Assembly (NCBI GenBank): GCA_031555955.1
Contig: JAVBTY010000109.1
Span: 1 to 5,976, forward strand
Direction of reading: 5' to 3'
Source: Azoarcus sp031555955
GTDB taxonomy: Bacteria; Pseudomonadota; Gammaproteobacteria; Burkholderiales; Rhodocyclaceae
DNA: 5,976 nucleotides
Every line of letters begins with the position of its first letter. Within the stretch, counting starts at the first letter, position 1. A program made the translations under genes and the position numbers. The notes under the pieces are model-generated. The model did no database searches. It had not been told where the DNA came from and worked only from the letters and a program-made list of their open reading frames with translations. Positions 1 through 5,976 of the stretch are shown here, in pieces.

Positions 1-358
1 CAACATCGTCGGCCGCATCAAGGACATGGTGATCCGTGGCGGCGAGAACGTGTATCCGCGCGAGATCGAGGAGTTTCTGTACCGCCATCCGAAGGTCCAG
101 GACGTGCAGGTGGTCGGCGTGCCGGACAAGAAATACGGTGAGGAGCTGTGTGCCTGGATCGTGGTCAAGCCGGGGCAAAAGCTCACCGAGGACGAGGTGC
201 GCGAGTTCTGCAAGGGGCAGATCGCGCATTACAAGGTGCCGCGTTACCTGCGCTTCGTGGAAAGCTTCCCGATGACGGTGACCGGCAAGATCCAGAAGTT
301 CAAGATTCGCGAAGCGATGAAGGAACTACTGGGACTGAACGAGGAGAAGACGGCATGA
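1..358 (+). CDS. Acyl-CoA synthetase (AMP-forming), C-terminal part only
   Basis: This is the 3' end of an ANL-superfamily acyl-CoA synthetase; the first complete codon is at base 2 and the N-terminal adenylation domain lies outside the window. Family members adenylate a carboxylic acid with ATP and transfer the acyl group to CoA in the cytoplasm. Visible are the A8 hinge motif GRIKDMVIRGGENVYP (bases 11-58) that opens the mobile C-terminal subdomain, and the A10 motif TVTGKIQKFKIRE, whose Lys at bases 287-289 is the expected adenylation-step catalytic lysine. The segment between, with HPKVQDVQVVGVPD and CKGQIAHYKVPRY, resembles the ACSF2-like medium-chain group (from memory). The stop codon overlaps the liuB start (ATGA at 355-358), so the two genes are probably co-transcribed and translationally coupled. 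The context suggests activation of a branched short acid such as isovalerate, but substrate specificity lies in the missing part. The family is confident; the substrate is not. Confidence 0.93.
   Translation, partial: NIVGRIKDMVIRGGENVYPREIEEFLYRHPKVQDVQVVGVPDKKYGEELCAWIVVKPGQKLTEDEVREFCKGQIAHYKVPRYLRFVESFPMTVTGKIQKFKIREAMKELLGLNEEKTA
342..346 (+). promoter_or_regulatory. Ribosome binding site for liuB
   Basis: AGGAG lies 8 bases before the ATG at 355, inside the last codons of the acyl-CoA synthetase gene. It decides the liuB start: the liuB frame stays open upstream to base 148, but that upstream stretch is only a shadow of the synthetase gene, while the protein read from 355 has the usual length and N-terminus for the family. 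Confidence 0.75.
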
Positions 359-1962
359 GCCGTTTGGACAGCAAGCTCAACCCCCGCGCCGCCGACTTTC
401 AGGCCAACGCCGCCGCGATGCGCGCACTGGTCGACGACCTGCGCGCCAAGGCGGCGGAAGTCGCGCTCGGCGGCGGCGAGGCCGCGCGCGCCAGGCACAC
501 GGCGCGCGGCAAGCTCCTGCCGCGTGAGCGGGTCAACCACCTGCTCGATCCCGGTACGCCCTTTCTCGAAGTCGGCCAGTTGGCCGCCTATGGCATGTAC
601 GACAACGACGCGCCGAGCGCCGGCGTCGTCACCGGCATCGGCCGCGTACAGGGCGTGGAGTGCATGATCGTCGCCAACGACGCCACGGTGAAGGGCGGTA
701 CCTACTACCCGATGACGGTCAAGAAGCACCTGCGCGCGCAGGAGATCGCGGCCGAAAACAATCTGCCGTGCGTCTATCTCGTCGATTCCGGCGGTGCTTT
801 CCTGCCGCGCCAGGATGAAGTTTTTCCCGACCGCGACCATTTTGGCCGGATCTTCTACAACCAGGCCAACATGAGCGCGCAGGGCATCGCGCAGATCGCC
901 GTGGTGATGGGGTCCTGCACTGCCGGTGGCGCCTACGTGCCGGCGATGTCGGATGAAACCATCATCGTGCGCAACCAGGGCACGATCTTCCTTGGCGGTC
1001 CGCCGCTGGTGAAGGCTGCCACGGGCGAGGAAGTGAGCGCCGAAGACCTCGGTGGCGGCGATGTGCATACGCGGCTATCCGGCGTGGCCGACCACCTGGC
1101 CGAAAGCGACACCCACGCGCTGTATCTGGCGCGTCGCGTCGTCGCCAACCTCAACCGGGGCAAGCAGCCCGGACTGGTCATCGGCGCGGGCGAGGAGCCG
1201 GCCTACGACCCGGAGGAAATCTACGGCATCCTGCCGACCGATACGCGCAAGCCCTTCGACGTGCGCGAGATCATCGCCCGCGTCGTCGACGGCTCGTGTT
1301 TCGATGAATTCAAGGCGCGCTACGGCGCCACGCTCGTCTGCGGCTTTGCCCAACTGTATGGCTATCCGGTCGGCATCGTCGCCAACAACGGCATCCTGTT
1401 CGGCGAATCGGCGCAGAAGGGCGCGCACTTCATCGAACTGTGCGGCCAGCGCGGTATTCCGCTGCTGTTCCTGCAGAACATCACCGGCTTCATGGTCGGG
1501 CGCAAGTACGAAAACGGCGGTATCGCCAAGGACGGCGCGAAAATGGTTACCGCGGTGGCTACCGTGCAGGTGCCCAAGATCACCGCGCTCATCGGCGGCA
1601 GCTTCGGTGCCGGCAATTACGGCATGTGCGGCCGTGCGTACTCGCCGCGTTTCCTGTGGATGTGGCCGAATGCGCGCATCTCGGTGATGGGCGGCGAACA
1701 GGCGGCGAGCGTGCTCGCCACCGTGCGGCGCGACGGTATCGAGGGCAGGGGCGGCAAGTGGAGCGCCGAAGAGGAGGAGGGCTTCAAGGCCCCGATCCGT
1801 GAGCAGTATGAAGCGCAGGGCCACCCGTATTACGCGACCGCGCGCCTGTGGGACGACGGTGTCGTCGACCCGGCGCAGACGCGGCGCGTGCTCGGGCTGT
1901 CGCTGTCGGCGGCGCTCAACGCGCCGATCCAGCCGACGAAGTTTGGCGTGTTCCGCATGTGA
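355..1962 (+). CDS. liuB: 3-methylcrotonyl-CoA carboxylase, beta (carboxyltransferase) subunit
   Basis: This 535-residue protein is the carboxyltransferase half of 3-methylcrotonyl-CoA carboxylase (also called mccB). It moves CO2 from carboxybiotin on LiuD to 3-methylcrotonyl-CoA, giving 3-methylglutaconyl-CoA in leucine breakdown. The N-terminal crotonase-like domain shows LLDPGTPFLEVG (63-74), SGGAFLPRQDEVFPDRDHFG (145-164), CTAGGAYVPAMSDE (188-201) and the acyl-CoA segment GGPPLVKAATGEEVSAEDLG (214-233). The C-terminal domain shows NNGILFGESAQKGAHFIEL (344-362), QNITGFMVG (374-382), GGSFGAGNYGMCGRAYSPRF (414-433) and MGGEQAASVL (445-454). Length and motifs are complete, with no frameshift. 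The close relatives propionyl-CoA and geranyl-CoA carboxylase beta are alternatives; the adjacent HMG-CoA lyase and methylglutaconyl-CoA hydratase favour methylcrotonyl-CoA. The start overlaps the upstream stop (ATGA), and liuC follows after 7 bases. Confidence 0.96.
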   Translation: MSRLDSKLNPRAADFQANAAAMRALVDDLRAKAAEVALGGGEAARARHTARGKLLPRERVNHLLDPGTPFLEVGQLAAYGMYDNDAPSAGVVTGIGRVQGVECMIVANDATVKGGTYYPMTVKKHLRAQEIAAENNLPCVYLVDSGGAFLPRQDEVFPDRDHFGRIFYNQANMSAQGIAQIAVVMGSCTAGGAYVPAMSDETIIVRNQGTIFLGGPPLVKAATGEEVSAEDLGGGDVHTRLSGVADHLAESDTHALYLARRVVANLNRGKQPGLVIGAGEEPAYDPEEIYGILPTDTRKPFDVREIIARVVDGSCFDEFKARYGATLVCGFAQLYGYPVGIVANNGILFGESAQKGAHFIELCGQRGIPLLFLQNITGFMVGRKYENGGIAKDGAKMVTAVATVQVPKITALIGGSFGAGNYGMCGRAYSPRFLWMWPNARISVMGGEQAASVLATVRRDGIEGRGGKWSAEEEEGFKAPIREQYEAQGHPYYATARLWDDGVVDPAQTRRVLGLSLSAALNAPIQPTKFGVFRM

Positions 1963-1969
1963 GGCCGGG

Positions 1970-2767
1970 ATGATGAGCTACGAAACACTGGAAGTCCTGT
2001 GCGACGGCGGCGTCGCCACGATCTGGATGAACCGTCCGGAGGTGCACAACGCCTTCAATGCGCAGCTGATCGCCGATCTCACCGCCGCCTGCAAGGCGCT
2101 TGACGCCGACGGCGGCGTGCGCGTGGTGGTGCTGGCCGGGCGTGGCAAAAGCTTTTCCGCCGGAGCCGATCTGAACTGGATGAAGGCGGCGGGCGGCGCC
2201 AGCGTGGAAGAAAACATCGCCGATGCGGGCCGGCTCGCGGGCATGCTGCGCACGCTGGCGGAAATGGGCAAGCCGACCATCGCCCGCGTGCATGGCGCCG
2301 CGCTTGGCGGCGGCATGGGGCTGGCCTCGGCCTGCGATATCTGCGTGGCTTCGGCGCGCGCGGTGTTCGCCACGTCGGAAGTGCGTTTCGGCATCATCCC
2401 CTCGGCGATCAGCCCCTATGTGCTGCGCGCCATCGGAGAGCGTCAGATCTACCGCTACTTCCAGACAGCCGAGCGCATCGACGCCGCGCGCGCCGTGGCG
2501 ATCGGGCTGGCGCATGAAATGGCGGAGGACGATGCCGCGCTTGACGCCAGGGTGGCGGAACTGGTCCAGGCGCTGCTCGAAGGCGGGCCGAAGGCGCAGG
2601 CGGCGGCGAAGGAACTGATCCGAAACGTGGTCAACCGCCCGCTGGATGATGCACTGGAAGCCGATACCGCGCGGCGCATCGCTTACCTGCGCGCCACGCC
2701 GGAAGCGCGTGAAGGGCTGGATGCCTTTCTCGCCAGGCGTCCGGCGGCGTGGATGGTGCAAACTTGA
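1970..2767 (+). CDS. liuC: Methylglutaconyl-CoA hydratase (enoyl-CoA hydratase/crotonase family)
   Basis: This 265-residue crotonase-fold protein is expected to hydrate 3-methylglutaconyl-CoA to (S)-3-hydroxy-3-methylglutaryl-CoA. The oxyanion-hole segment SFSAGADLNWM is at 61-71 and the second one, HGAALGGGMGLASACDI, at 108-124. SEVRFGIIPSAISPYVLRAI (136-155) and YRYFQTAERIDA (161-172) match what I recall of the LiuC subgroup. Glu137 aligns with the second catalytic glutamate of classical crotonase, while the first glutamate position is Gly117; this seems normal for the LiuC group but departs from two-glutamate hydratases. Two tandem ATG codons (1970 and 1973) are possible starts: GAGG at 1961-1964, overlapping the liuB stop, lies 5 or 8 bases upstream. 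The choice adds or removes one Met. It sits 7 bases after liuB, so it is clearly in the same operon. A geranyl-pathway hydratase of the AtuE type is a less likely alternative. Confidence 0.92.
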   Translation: MMSYETLEVLCDGGVATIWMNRPEVHNAFNAQLIADLTAACKALDADGGVRVVVLAGRGKSFSAGADLNWMKAAGGASVEENIADAGRLAGMLRTLAEMGKPTIARVHGAALGGGMGLASACDICVASARAVFATSEVRFGIIPSAISPYVLRAIGERQIYRYFQTAERIDAARAVAIGLAHEMAEDDAALDARVAELVQALLEGGPKAQAAAKELIRNVVNRPLDDALEADTARRIAYLRATPEAREGLDAFLARRPAAWMVQT

Positions 2768-2797
2768 GCCCTGTTTAAATCACGCAGGGTTAGCGCC

Positions 2798-3460
2798 ATG
2801 GACGAGATCGCCGCCGTTTCCACCAGTCTTGAAGGGTTGCGCGACTGGCGCGGCCTGCCGCTGGACATGGCTTCACTCGCCGCGCTGGCGGCCGGTCTGG
2901 GGTGGGCGAGCGGCTTGCGGCTGTACGCGCTGGTGTTCGCGCTGGGCGCGCTGGGCCGTTTCGGCGGCGTGCATCTGCCGGGCGGGCTGGAGGTGCTGAC
3001 TCATTCGCTGGTGCTTGGTCTCTCCGGTTTCATGCTGGTGATGGAGTTTTTCGCCGACAAGCTGCCCTGGCTCGATTCTGTGTGGGATGCGATTCACACC
3101 TTCATCCGCATTCCCGCCGGCGCGGCGCTGGCGGCGGCGGTGATGGGCGACCAGGGGGGCGCGGTGCAGGTGGCGGCGGCGCTGGCTGGCGGAACGCTCG
3201 CCGCCGGTACCCATTTCGCCAAGGCCGGGGCGCGTGCGGCGCTCAATACCTCGCCCGAGCCGGTGAGCAACGTGGCGGCCTCGTTCAGCGAGGATGCGCT
3301 GTTCGTTGGCGGGGTGTGGACATTGTTTACCCACCCGCTGTGGTTCCTGGCCGGGCTGGCGGTGTTCCTGCTGCTGGCGGCATGGCTCATCGTCGTGCTG
3401 TGGCGCTTCATCCGGCGTCTGCTGCGGCCGCGCATGCGGGAAAGTGAAAGCCTTTCGTAA
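2798..3460 (+). CDS. DUF4126 family integral membrane protein, function unknown
   Basis: This 220-residue hydrophobic protein matches, by recognition, the DUF4126 family of bacterial membrane proteins; no biochemical role is established that I know of. Conserved-looking blocks are GLRLYAL (39-45), EFFADKLPWLDSVWDAIHTF (83-102) followed by IRIPAGA (103-109), and GTHFAKAGARAALNTSPEP (137-155) followed by VSNVAASFSEDALF (156-169). Hydrophobic stretches near 25-53, 69-85, 105-138 (probably two) and 180-202 suggest about five membrane spans. The basic tail WRFIRRLLRPRMR (202-214) would put the C-terminus in the cytoplasm. There is no obvious cleavable signal peptide. The ATG at 2798 has AGGG 8 bases upstream; an in-frame ATG at residue 24 is a possible later start with a weaker ribosome site. 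The gene begins 30 bases after liuC and lies between the two carboxylase subunit genes, so co-transcription is likely, though a metabolic link is unproven. Confidence 0.88.
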   Translation: MDEIAAVSTSLEGLRDWRGLPLDMASLAALAAGLGWASGLRLYALVFALGALGRFGGVHLPGGLEVLTHSLVLGLSGFMLVMEFFADKLPWLDSVWDAIHTFIRIPAGAALAAAVMGDQGGAVQVAAALAGGTLAAGTHFAKAGARAALNTSPEPVSNVAASFSEDALFVGGVWTLFTHPLWFLAGLAVFLLLAAWLIVVLWRFIRRLLRPRMRESESLS

Positions 3461-3554
3461 CACCCATAACAGCTTTGCGCCGGGTTTCGGGGCGGCGTGA
3501 CATACCCATATCAACGTTGCCCGGGAAAGCGGGGAACGCAATGGAGGAGACGAT
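3461..3554 (+). promoter_or_regulatory. Intergenic gap before liuD with short inverted repeats
   Basis: This 94-base gap is the largest in the window and contains no gene. It holds a perfect 8-base palindrome, CAACGTTG (3512-3519), and an overlapping imperfect hairpin with arms CGTTGCCC (3515-3522) and GGGGAACG (3531-3538), one G-G mismatch and an 8-base loop. There is no T-tract, so it does not look like a terminator. No convincing sigma70 promoter is visible: TTGCGC at 3475 and GTGACA at 3497 lack good partner boxes. An operator or leader structure for liuD is possible but is inference. Confidence 0.35.
3543..3549 (+). promoter_or_regulatory. Strong ribosome binding site for liuD
   Basis: GGAGGAG sits 5 bases before the ATG at 3555 and is the best Shine-Dalgarno sequence in the window. 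It fixes the liuD start, which also gives the N-terminus MFDKILIANRGEIACR usual for biotin carboxylases, and it rules out the out-of-frame ATG at 3541. Confidence 0.85.
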
Positions 3555-5558
3555 ATGTTCGATAAAATCCTGATCGCCAACCGCGGAGAAATCGCCTGCC
3601 GGGTCATCAAGACGGCCCGCCGCATGGGCATCCGCACCGTGGCGGTGTACTCGGAAGCCGATGCGGGCGCGCGCCACGTGCGCATGGCCGACGAGGCCGT
3701 GCTGATCGGCCCGGCGGCGGCGCGCGAAAGCTATCTGGTGATCGACCGCATCATCGGCGCTGCGAAGCAGACCGGCGCGCAGGCGATCCACCCGGGTTAC
3801 GGCTTTTTGTCCGAAAATGAGGACTTCTGCGCTGCCTGCGACGAGGCGGGCATCGTCTTCATCGGCCCGCCGGTGTCGGCGATCCACGCGATGGGCTCCA
3901 AGTCCGAAGCGAAGAAGCTGATGGAAGCGGCCCGCGTGCCGCTGACCCCTGGCTACCATGGTGACGACCAGACCCCAGAACTGTTGCGCAGGGAGGCTGA
4001 CGCCATCGGCTACCCGGTACTGATCAAGGCGGCGGCGGGTGGTGGCGGCAAGGGCATGCGGCTGGTCGAGCGTGCGGAAGACTTCGCCGATGCGCTCGCT
4101 TCGTGCAAGCGCGAGGCGGCGGCCTCTTTCGGCGACGATCATGTGCTGGTGGAAAAGTACATCGTCCGGCCACGCCATATTGAAATTCAGGTGTTCGGCG
4201 ATACGCACGGCAACTGCGTCTACCTGTTCGAACGCGACTGCTCGGTCCAGCGCCGTCACCAGAAGGTGCTGGAAGAAGCGCCCGCACCGGGAATGACGCC
4301 CGAACGGCGCGCGGCAATGGGCAAGGCGGCGGTGGAGGCGGCCAAGGCCGTCGGCTACGTTGGCGCCGGCACGGTCGAGTTCATCGCCAATCAGGACGGC
4401 AGCTTCTACTTCATGGAGATGAACACGCGGCTGCAGGTTGAGCATCCGGTTACCGAGATGATTACCGGCCTCGACCTGGTCGAATGGCAACTGCGTGTGG
4501 CTGCCGGCGAGCGTCTGCCGCTGGCGCAGGAACAGCTGCAGATACGTGGCCACGCGCTGGAAGCGCGCATCTACGCCGAAGATCCGGCGAAGGGGTTTCT
4601 GCCTTCTACCGGCAAGCTGGCGCACCTCGCGCCGCCGCCGGAATCGCTCCATGTGCGCGTAGACACCGGTGTGGAGGAGGGCGATTCGATCACCCCCTGG
4701 TACGATCCAATGATCGCCAAGCTCATCGTCTGGGATCAGAACCGCGACCGCGCGCTTGCCCGCATGCTGCAGGCGCTGGCGGATTACCGCATCGTCGGCG
4801 TGGCGAACAATGTCGCCTTCCTGTCCCGGCTCACCGCCTGCCCGGCCTTCGCCACGGCCGATCTGGATACCGGCCTGATCGAGCGCGAGCGTGATTACCT
4901 GTTCCCCGCCGAGGAGGTGGCGCCCGATACGGTGTGGCTCATCGCCGCGCTCGCCCGGTTGCTGCGCGAGGCCGAGGCCGCCGGCCGCCGCGCCGAACGC
5001 CACCCTGATCCGCATTCGCCCTGGCATGCGCGTGATGGCTGGCGGCTCAACGCCGAAGCGCGGCGCGAACTGCTGTACCGCTGTGACGACGTGACCCGCG
5101 TGGTCCAGGTGGGTTACCGCGCCGATGGCTATACGCTCGGCCTCGATGGCCGCGTGTATGCAGTGCGCGGTGAACTCAACCCGCGTGGCCTGCTGCGCGT
5201 CGAGATCGACGGTACGCGCATGGATGCCACCGTGATCGCTGCTGGCGAAAAACGCCATGTTTTCGTCAATGGCTGCACATGGCAACTCGCCAGTATCGAC
5301 CCGCTGCACCACACAGGCGATGGCGGCGGCGCCGAGGGCGGGCTGCTTGCGCCGATGCCGGGCAAGGTGATTGCCCTTGTCGCCAGGGAAGGGGAACGGG
5401 TGGAGAAGGGCGCGCCGCTGGTCATCCTGGAAGCGATGAAGATGGAACACACCATCGCCGCCCCGTCCGCCGGCACGGTCAAGTCCTTCCGTTTCGCTGT
5501 CGGCGAACAGGTGGCCGACGGCGCCGAGCTGGTCGAATTCGACGTTGCCCAAGTCTGA
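3555..5558 (+). CDS. liuD: 3-methylcrotonyl-CoA carboxylase, alpha (biotin carboxylase/carrier) subunit
   Basis: This 667-residue protein (also called mccA) carboxylates its own biotin with ATP and bicarbonate and hands the CO2 to LiuB. The biotin carboxylase domain spans about 1-447: KILIANRGEIACRV at 4-17, the glycine-rich ATP lid AAAGGGGKGMRL (159-170), ERDCSVQRRHQK (226-237), and the metal/bicarbonate segment MEMNTRLQVEHPVTE (287-301) with Glu288, Asn290, Arg292 and Glu296, plus Arg338 in LEARIY. Residues of about 455-583 fit the subunit-contact (BT) domain. A flexible linker GDGGGAEGG (588-596) leads to the biotinyl carrier domain (about 597-667), with EAMKM at 626-630 and biotin-accepting Lys629. 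All expected domains are intact and the length is typical. Propionyl-, geranyl- or acetyl-CoA carboxylase alpha subunits share this plan, and the neighbours decide for methylcrotonyl-CoA. It is separated from liuB by liuC and the DUF4126 gene. Confidence 0.96.
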   Translation: MFDKILIANRGEIACRVIKTARRMGIRTVAVYSEADAGARHVRMADEAVLIGPAAARESYLVIDRIIGAAKQTGAQAIHPGYGFLSENEDFCAACDEAGIVFIGPPVSAIHAMGSKSEAKKLMEAARVPLTPGYHGDDQTPELLRREADAIGYPVLIKAAAGGGGKGMRLVERAEDFADALASCKREAAASFGDDHVLVEKYIVRPRHIEIQVFGDTHGNCVYLFERDCSVQRRHQKVLEEAPAPGMTPERRAAMGKAAVEAAKAVGYVGAGTVEFIANQDGSFYFMEMNTRLQVEHPVTEMITGLDLVEWQLRVAAGERLPLAQEQLQIRGHALEARIYAEDPAKGFLPSTGKLAHLAPPPESLHVRVDTGVEEGDSITPWYDPMIAKLIVWDQNRDRALARMLQALADYRIVGVANNVAFLSRLTACPAFATADLDTGLIERERDYLFPAEEVAPDTVWLIAALARLLREAEAAGRRAERHPDPHSPWHARDGWRLNAEARRELLYRCDDVTRVVQVGYRADGYTLGLDGRVYAVRGELNPRGLLRVEIDGTRMDATVIAAGEKRHVFVNGCTWQLASIDPLHHTGDGGGAEGGLLAPMPGKVIALVAREGERVEKGAPLVILEAMKMEHTIAAPSAGTVKSFRFAVGEQVADGAELVEFDVAQV

Positions 5559-5560
5559 AC

Positions 5561-5574
5561 GCCGGCGCGCCGGC
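5561..5574. repeat. Perfect 14-base G+C palindrome between liuD and liuE
   Basis: GCCGGCGCGCCGGC is its own reverse complement and begins 2 bases after the liuD stop codon. As RNA it could fold with a 5-base-pair stem and a CGCG loop. No run of T follows, so it is not a canonical intrinsic terminator; a weak pause, 3'-end stabiliser or simply G+C-rich chance sequence are all possible. Confidence 0.55.
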
Positions 5575-5585
5575 CCACCCTGTAC

Positions 5586-5590
5586 AGGAG
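5586..5590 (+). promoter_or_regulatory. Ribosome binding site for liuE
   Basis: AGGAG lies 8 bases before the ATG at 5599 and supports that start; the encoded N-terminus reaches the conserved VEVGPRDGLQNEK motif after only nine residues, as expected for bacterial HMG-CoA lyases without a targeting leader. Confidence 0.75.
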
Positions 5591-5598
5591 ACACAGGC

Positions 5599-5976
5599 AT
5601 GAATCTGCCCGAAATAGTCAGAATCGTCGAAGTCGGCCCGCGCGATGGTCTGCAGAACGAAAAGCGGCTGGTTGCGGCCGATACCAAGGTGGAACTGATC
5701 CGCCGCCTCGCCGCCGCTGGCCTGAAAATCATTGAGGCCACCTCCTTCGTCTCGCCCAAATGGGTGCCGCAGATGGGCGATAACGCCGAAGTGCTCGGCC
5801 GGGTGCTGGCCGCGCCGGCGCCGGGAGTCGCCTACCCGGTGCTTGCGCCCAACCTGAAAGGCTTCGAGGCGGCGCTCGCCGCGGGAGCGAAGGAAGTGGC
5901 CGTGTTCGGCGCGGCGTCGGAATCGTTCTCGCAGAAGAACATCAACTGCTCCATCGCCGAATCGCTGGAGCGTTTT
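5599..5976 (+). CDS. liuE: Hydroxymethylglutaryl-CoA lyase, N-terminal part (runs off window)
   Basis: The 126 visible residues are the N-terminal part of HMG-CoA lyase (also mvaB), a TIM-barrel enzyme of the HMGL-like family that cleaves (S)-HMG-CoA to acetyl-CoA and acetoacetate, the last step of the leucine pathway. The motif VEVGPRDGLQNEK (10-22) carries the catalytic Arg15 and Asp16, equivalent to Arg41 and Asp42 of the human enzyme. Glu46 in IIEATSFVSPKWVPQMGD (44-61) sits at the same 26-residue offset and fits human Glu72. VAVFGAASESFSQKNINCS follows. The metal-binding histidines and the active-site cysteine loop lie beyond the window. It starts 40 bases after liuD on the same strand and is probably in the same transcript. 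The related aldolase-type and homocitrate synthase enzymes lack this N-terminal motif combination, so the call is firm. Confidence 0.95.
   Translation, partial: MNLPEIVRIVEVGPRDGLQNEKRLVAADTKVELIRRLAAAGLKIIEATSFVSPKWVPQMGDNAEVLGRVLAAPAPGVAYPVLAPNLKGFEAALAAGAKEVAVFGAASESFSQKNINCSIAESLERF

Noticed and set aside
148..354. Upstream extension of the liuB frame giving a 604-residue protein.
   Set aside because: The extra 69 residues are read out of frame through the acyl-CoA synthetase gene and resemble no carboxyltransferase N-terminus; the ATG at 355 has a good ribosome site.
244..1824. Minus-strand open frames of 274 and 249 residues opposite liuB.
   Set aside because: They are antisense to an intact, motif-complete carboxyltransferase, show biased low-information composition and have no sensible start context.
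1799..1969. Upstream extension of the liuC frame giving a 322-residue protein.
   Set aside because: The added residues are an Arg/Ser/Cys-rich shadow of the liuB 3' end; the hydratase fold begins at 1970.
1916..2761. A 281-residue minus-strand open frame opposite liuC.
   Set aside because: It is His/Arg/Gly-rich, without family motifs, and mirrors the full extent of the real hydratase gene; it is a codon-bias shadow.
3440..3456. Small GAAAG/CTTTC inverted repeat at the end of the DUF4126 gene as a terminator.
   Set aside because: The stem is only 5 base pairs, A+T-rich, inside the coding sequence and without a following T-tract.
3475..3512. Possible sigma70 or MerR-type promoter with TTGCGC and CATACC 20 bases apart.
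   Set aside because: The -10 match is poor (3 of 6) and no palindrome lies between the boxes, which a MerR-family site such as LiuR would need; the evidence is too weak to call.
3408..5759. A 783-residue open frame on the minus strand, longer than liuD itself.
   Set aside because: It lies opposite liuD and runs into the liuE start. Its translation is rich in Arg, Ala, His and Gly with no recognisable domain, as expected for the shadow of a G+C-rich gene whose third positions are mostly G or C. liuD has clear family motifs throughout.

Overview
The window is a compact, high-G+C, single-strand stretch of bacterial chromosome whose recognisable genes all read on the + strand. It holds most of a leucine/isovalerate utilisation (liu) cluster. 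The gene content, the G+C-rich codon use (third positions mostly G or C) and the short gaps point to a proteobacterium, most plausibly a betaproteobacterium of the Azoarcus/Thauera/Rhodocyclales kind. That placement is inference from gene style and remembered gene orders, not from a search.

Layout: 1-358 is the C-terminal end of an AMP-forming acyl-CoA synthetase of the ACSF2-like type, whose N-terminus lies upstream. Its stop codon overlaps the start of liuB (355-1962), the carboxyltransferase beta subunit of 3-methylcrotonyl-CoA carboxylase. liuC (1970-2767), a crotonase-family methylglutaconyl-CoA hydratase, follows after 7 bases. After a further 30 bases comes a membrane protein of the DUF4126 family (2798-3460), which has no known part in leucine breakdown. 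A 94-base gap with short inverted repeats precedes liuD (3555-5558), the biotin-carrying alpha subunit of the carboxylase. After a 40-base gap containing a perfect 14-base G+C palindrome, liuE/mvaB (HMG-CoA lyase) starts at 5599 and runs off the window end.

How the genes work together: LiuB and LiuD form the biotin-dependent enzyme that carboxylates 3-methylcrotonyl-CoA to 3-methylglutaconyl-CoA. LiuC hydrates this to (S)-HMG-CoA, and LiuE cleaves that to acetyl-CoA and acetoacetate. The upstream acyl-CoA synthetase could feed the pathway by activating a free acid such as isovalerate, but its substrate cannot be read from the fragment.

The window is mostly conventional metabolism. The points that deserve a second look are the DUF4126 membrane gene lodged between the two carboxylase subunit genes, the translationally coupled acyl-CoA synthetase, the one-glutamate active site of LiuC, and the palindromic elements in the two larger gaps. 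I see no transposon, CRISPR array, tRNA, rRNA or phage feature, and no evidence of an entirely new system.
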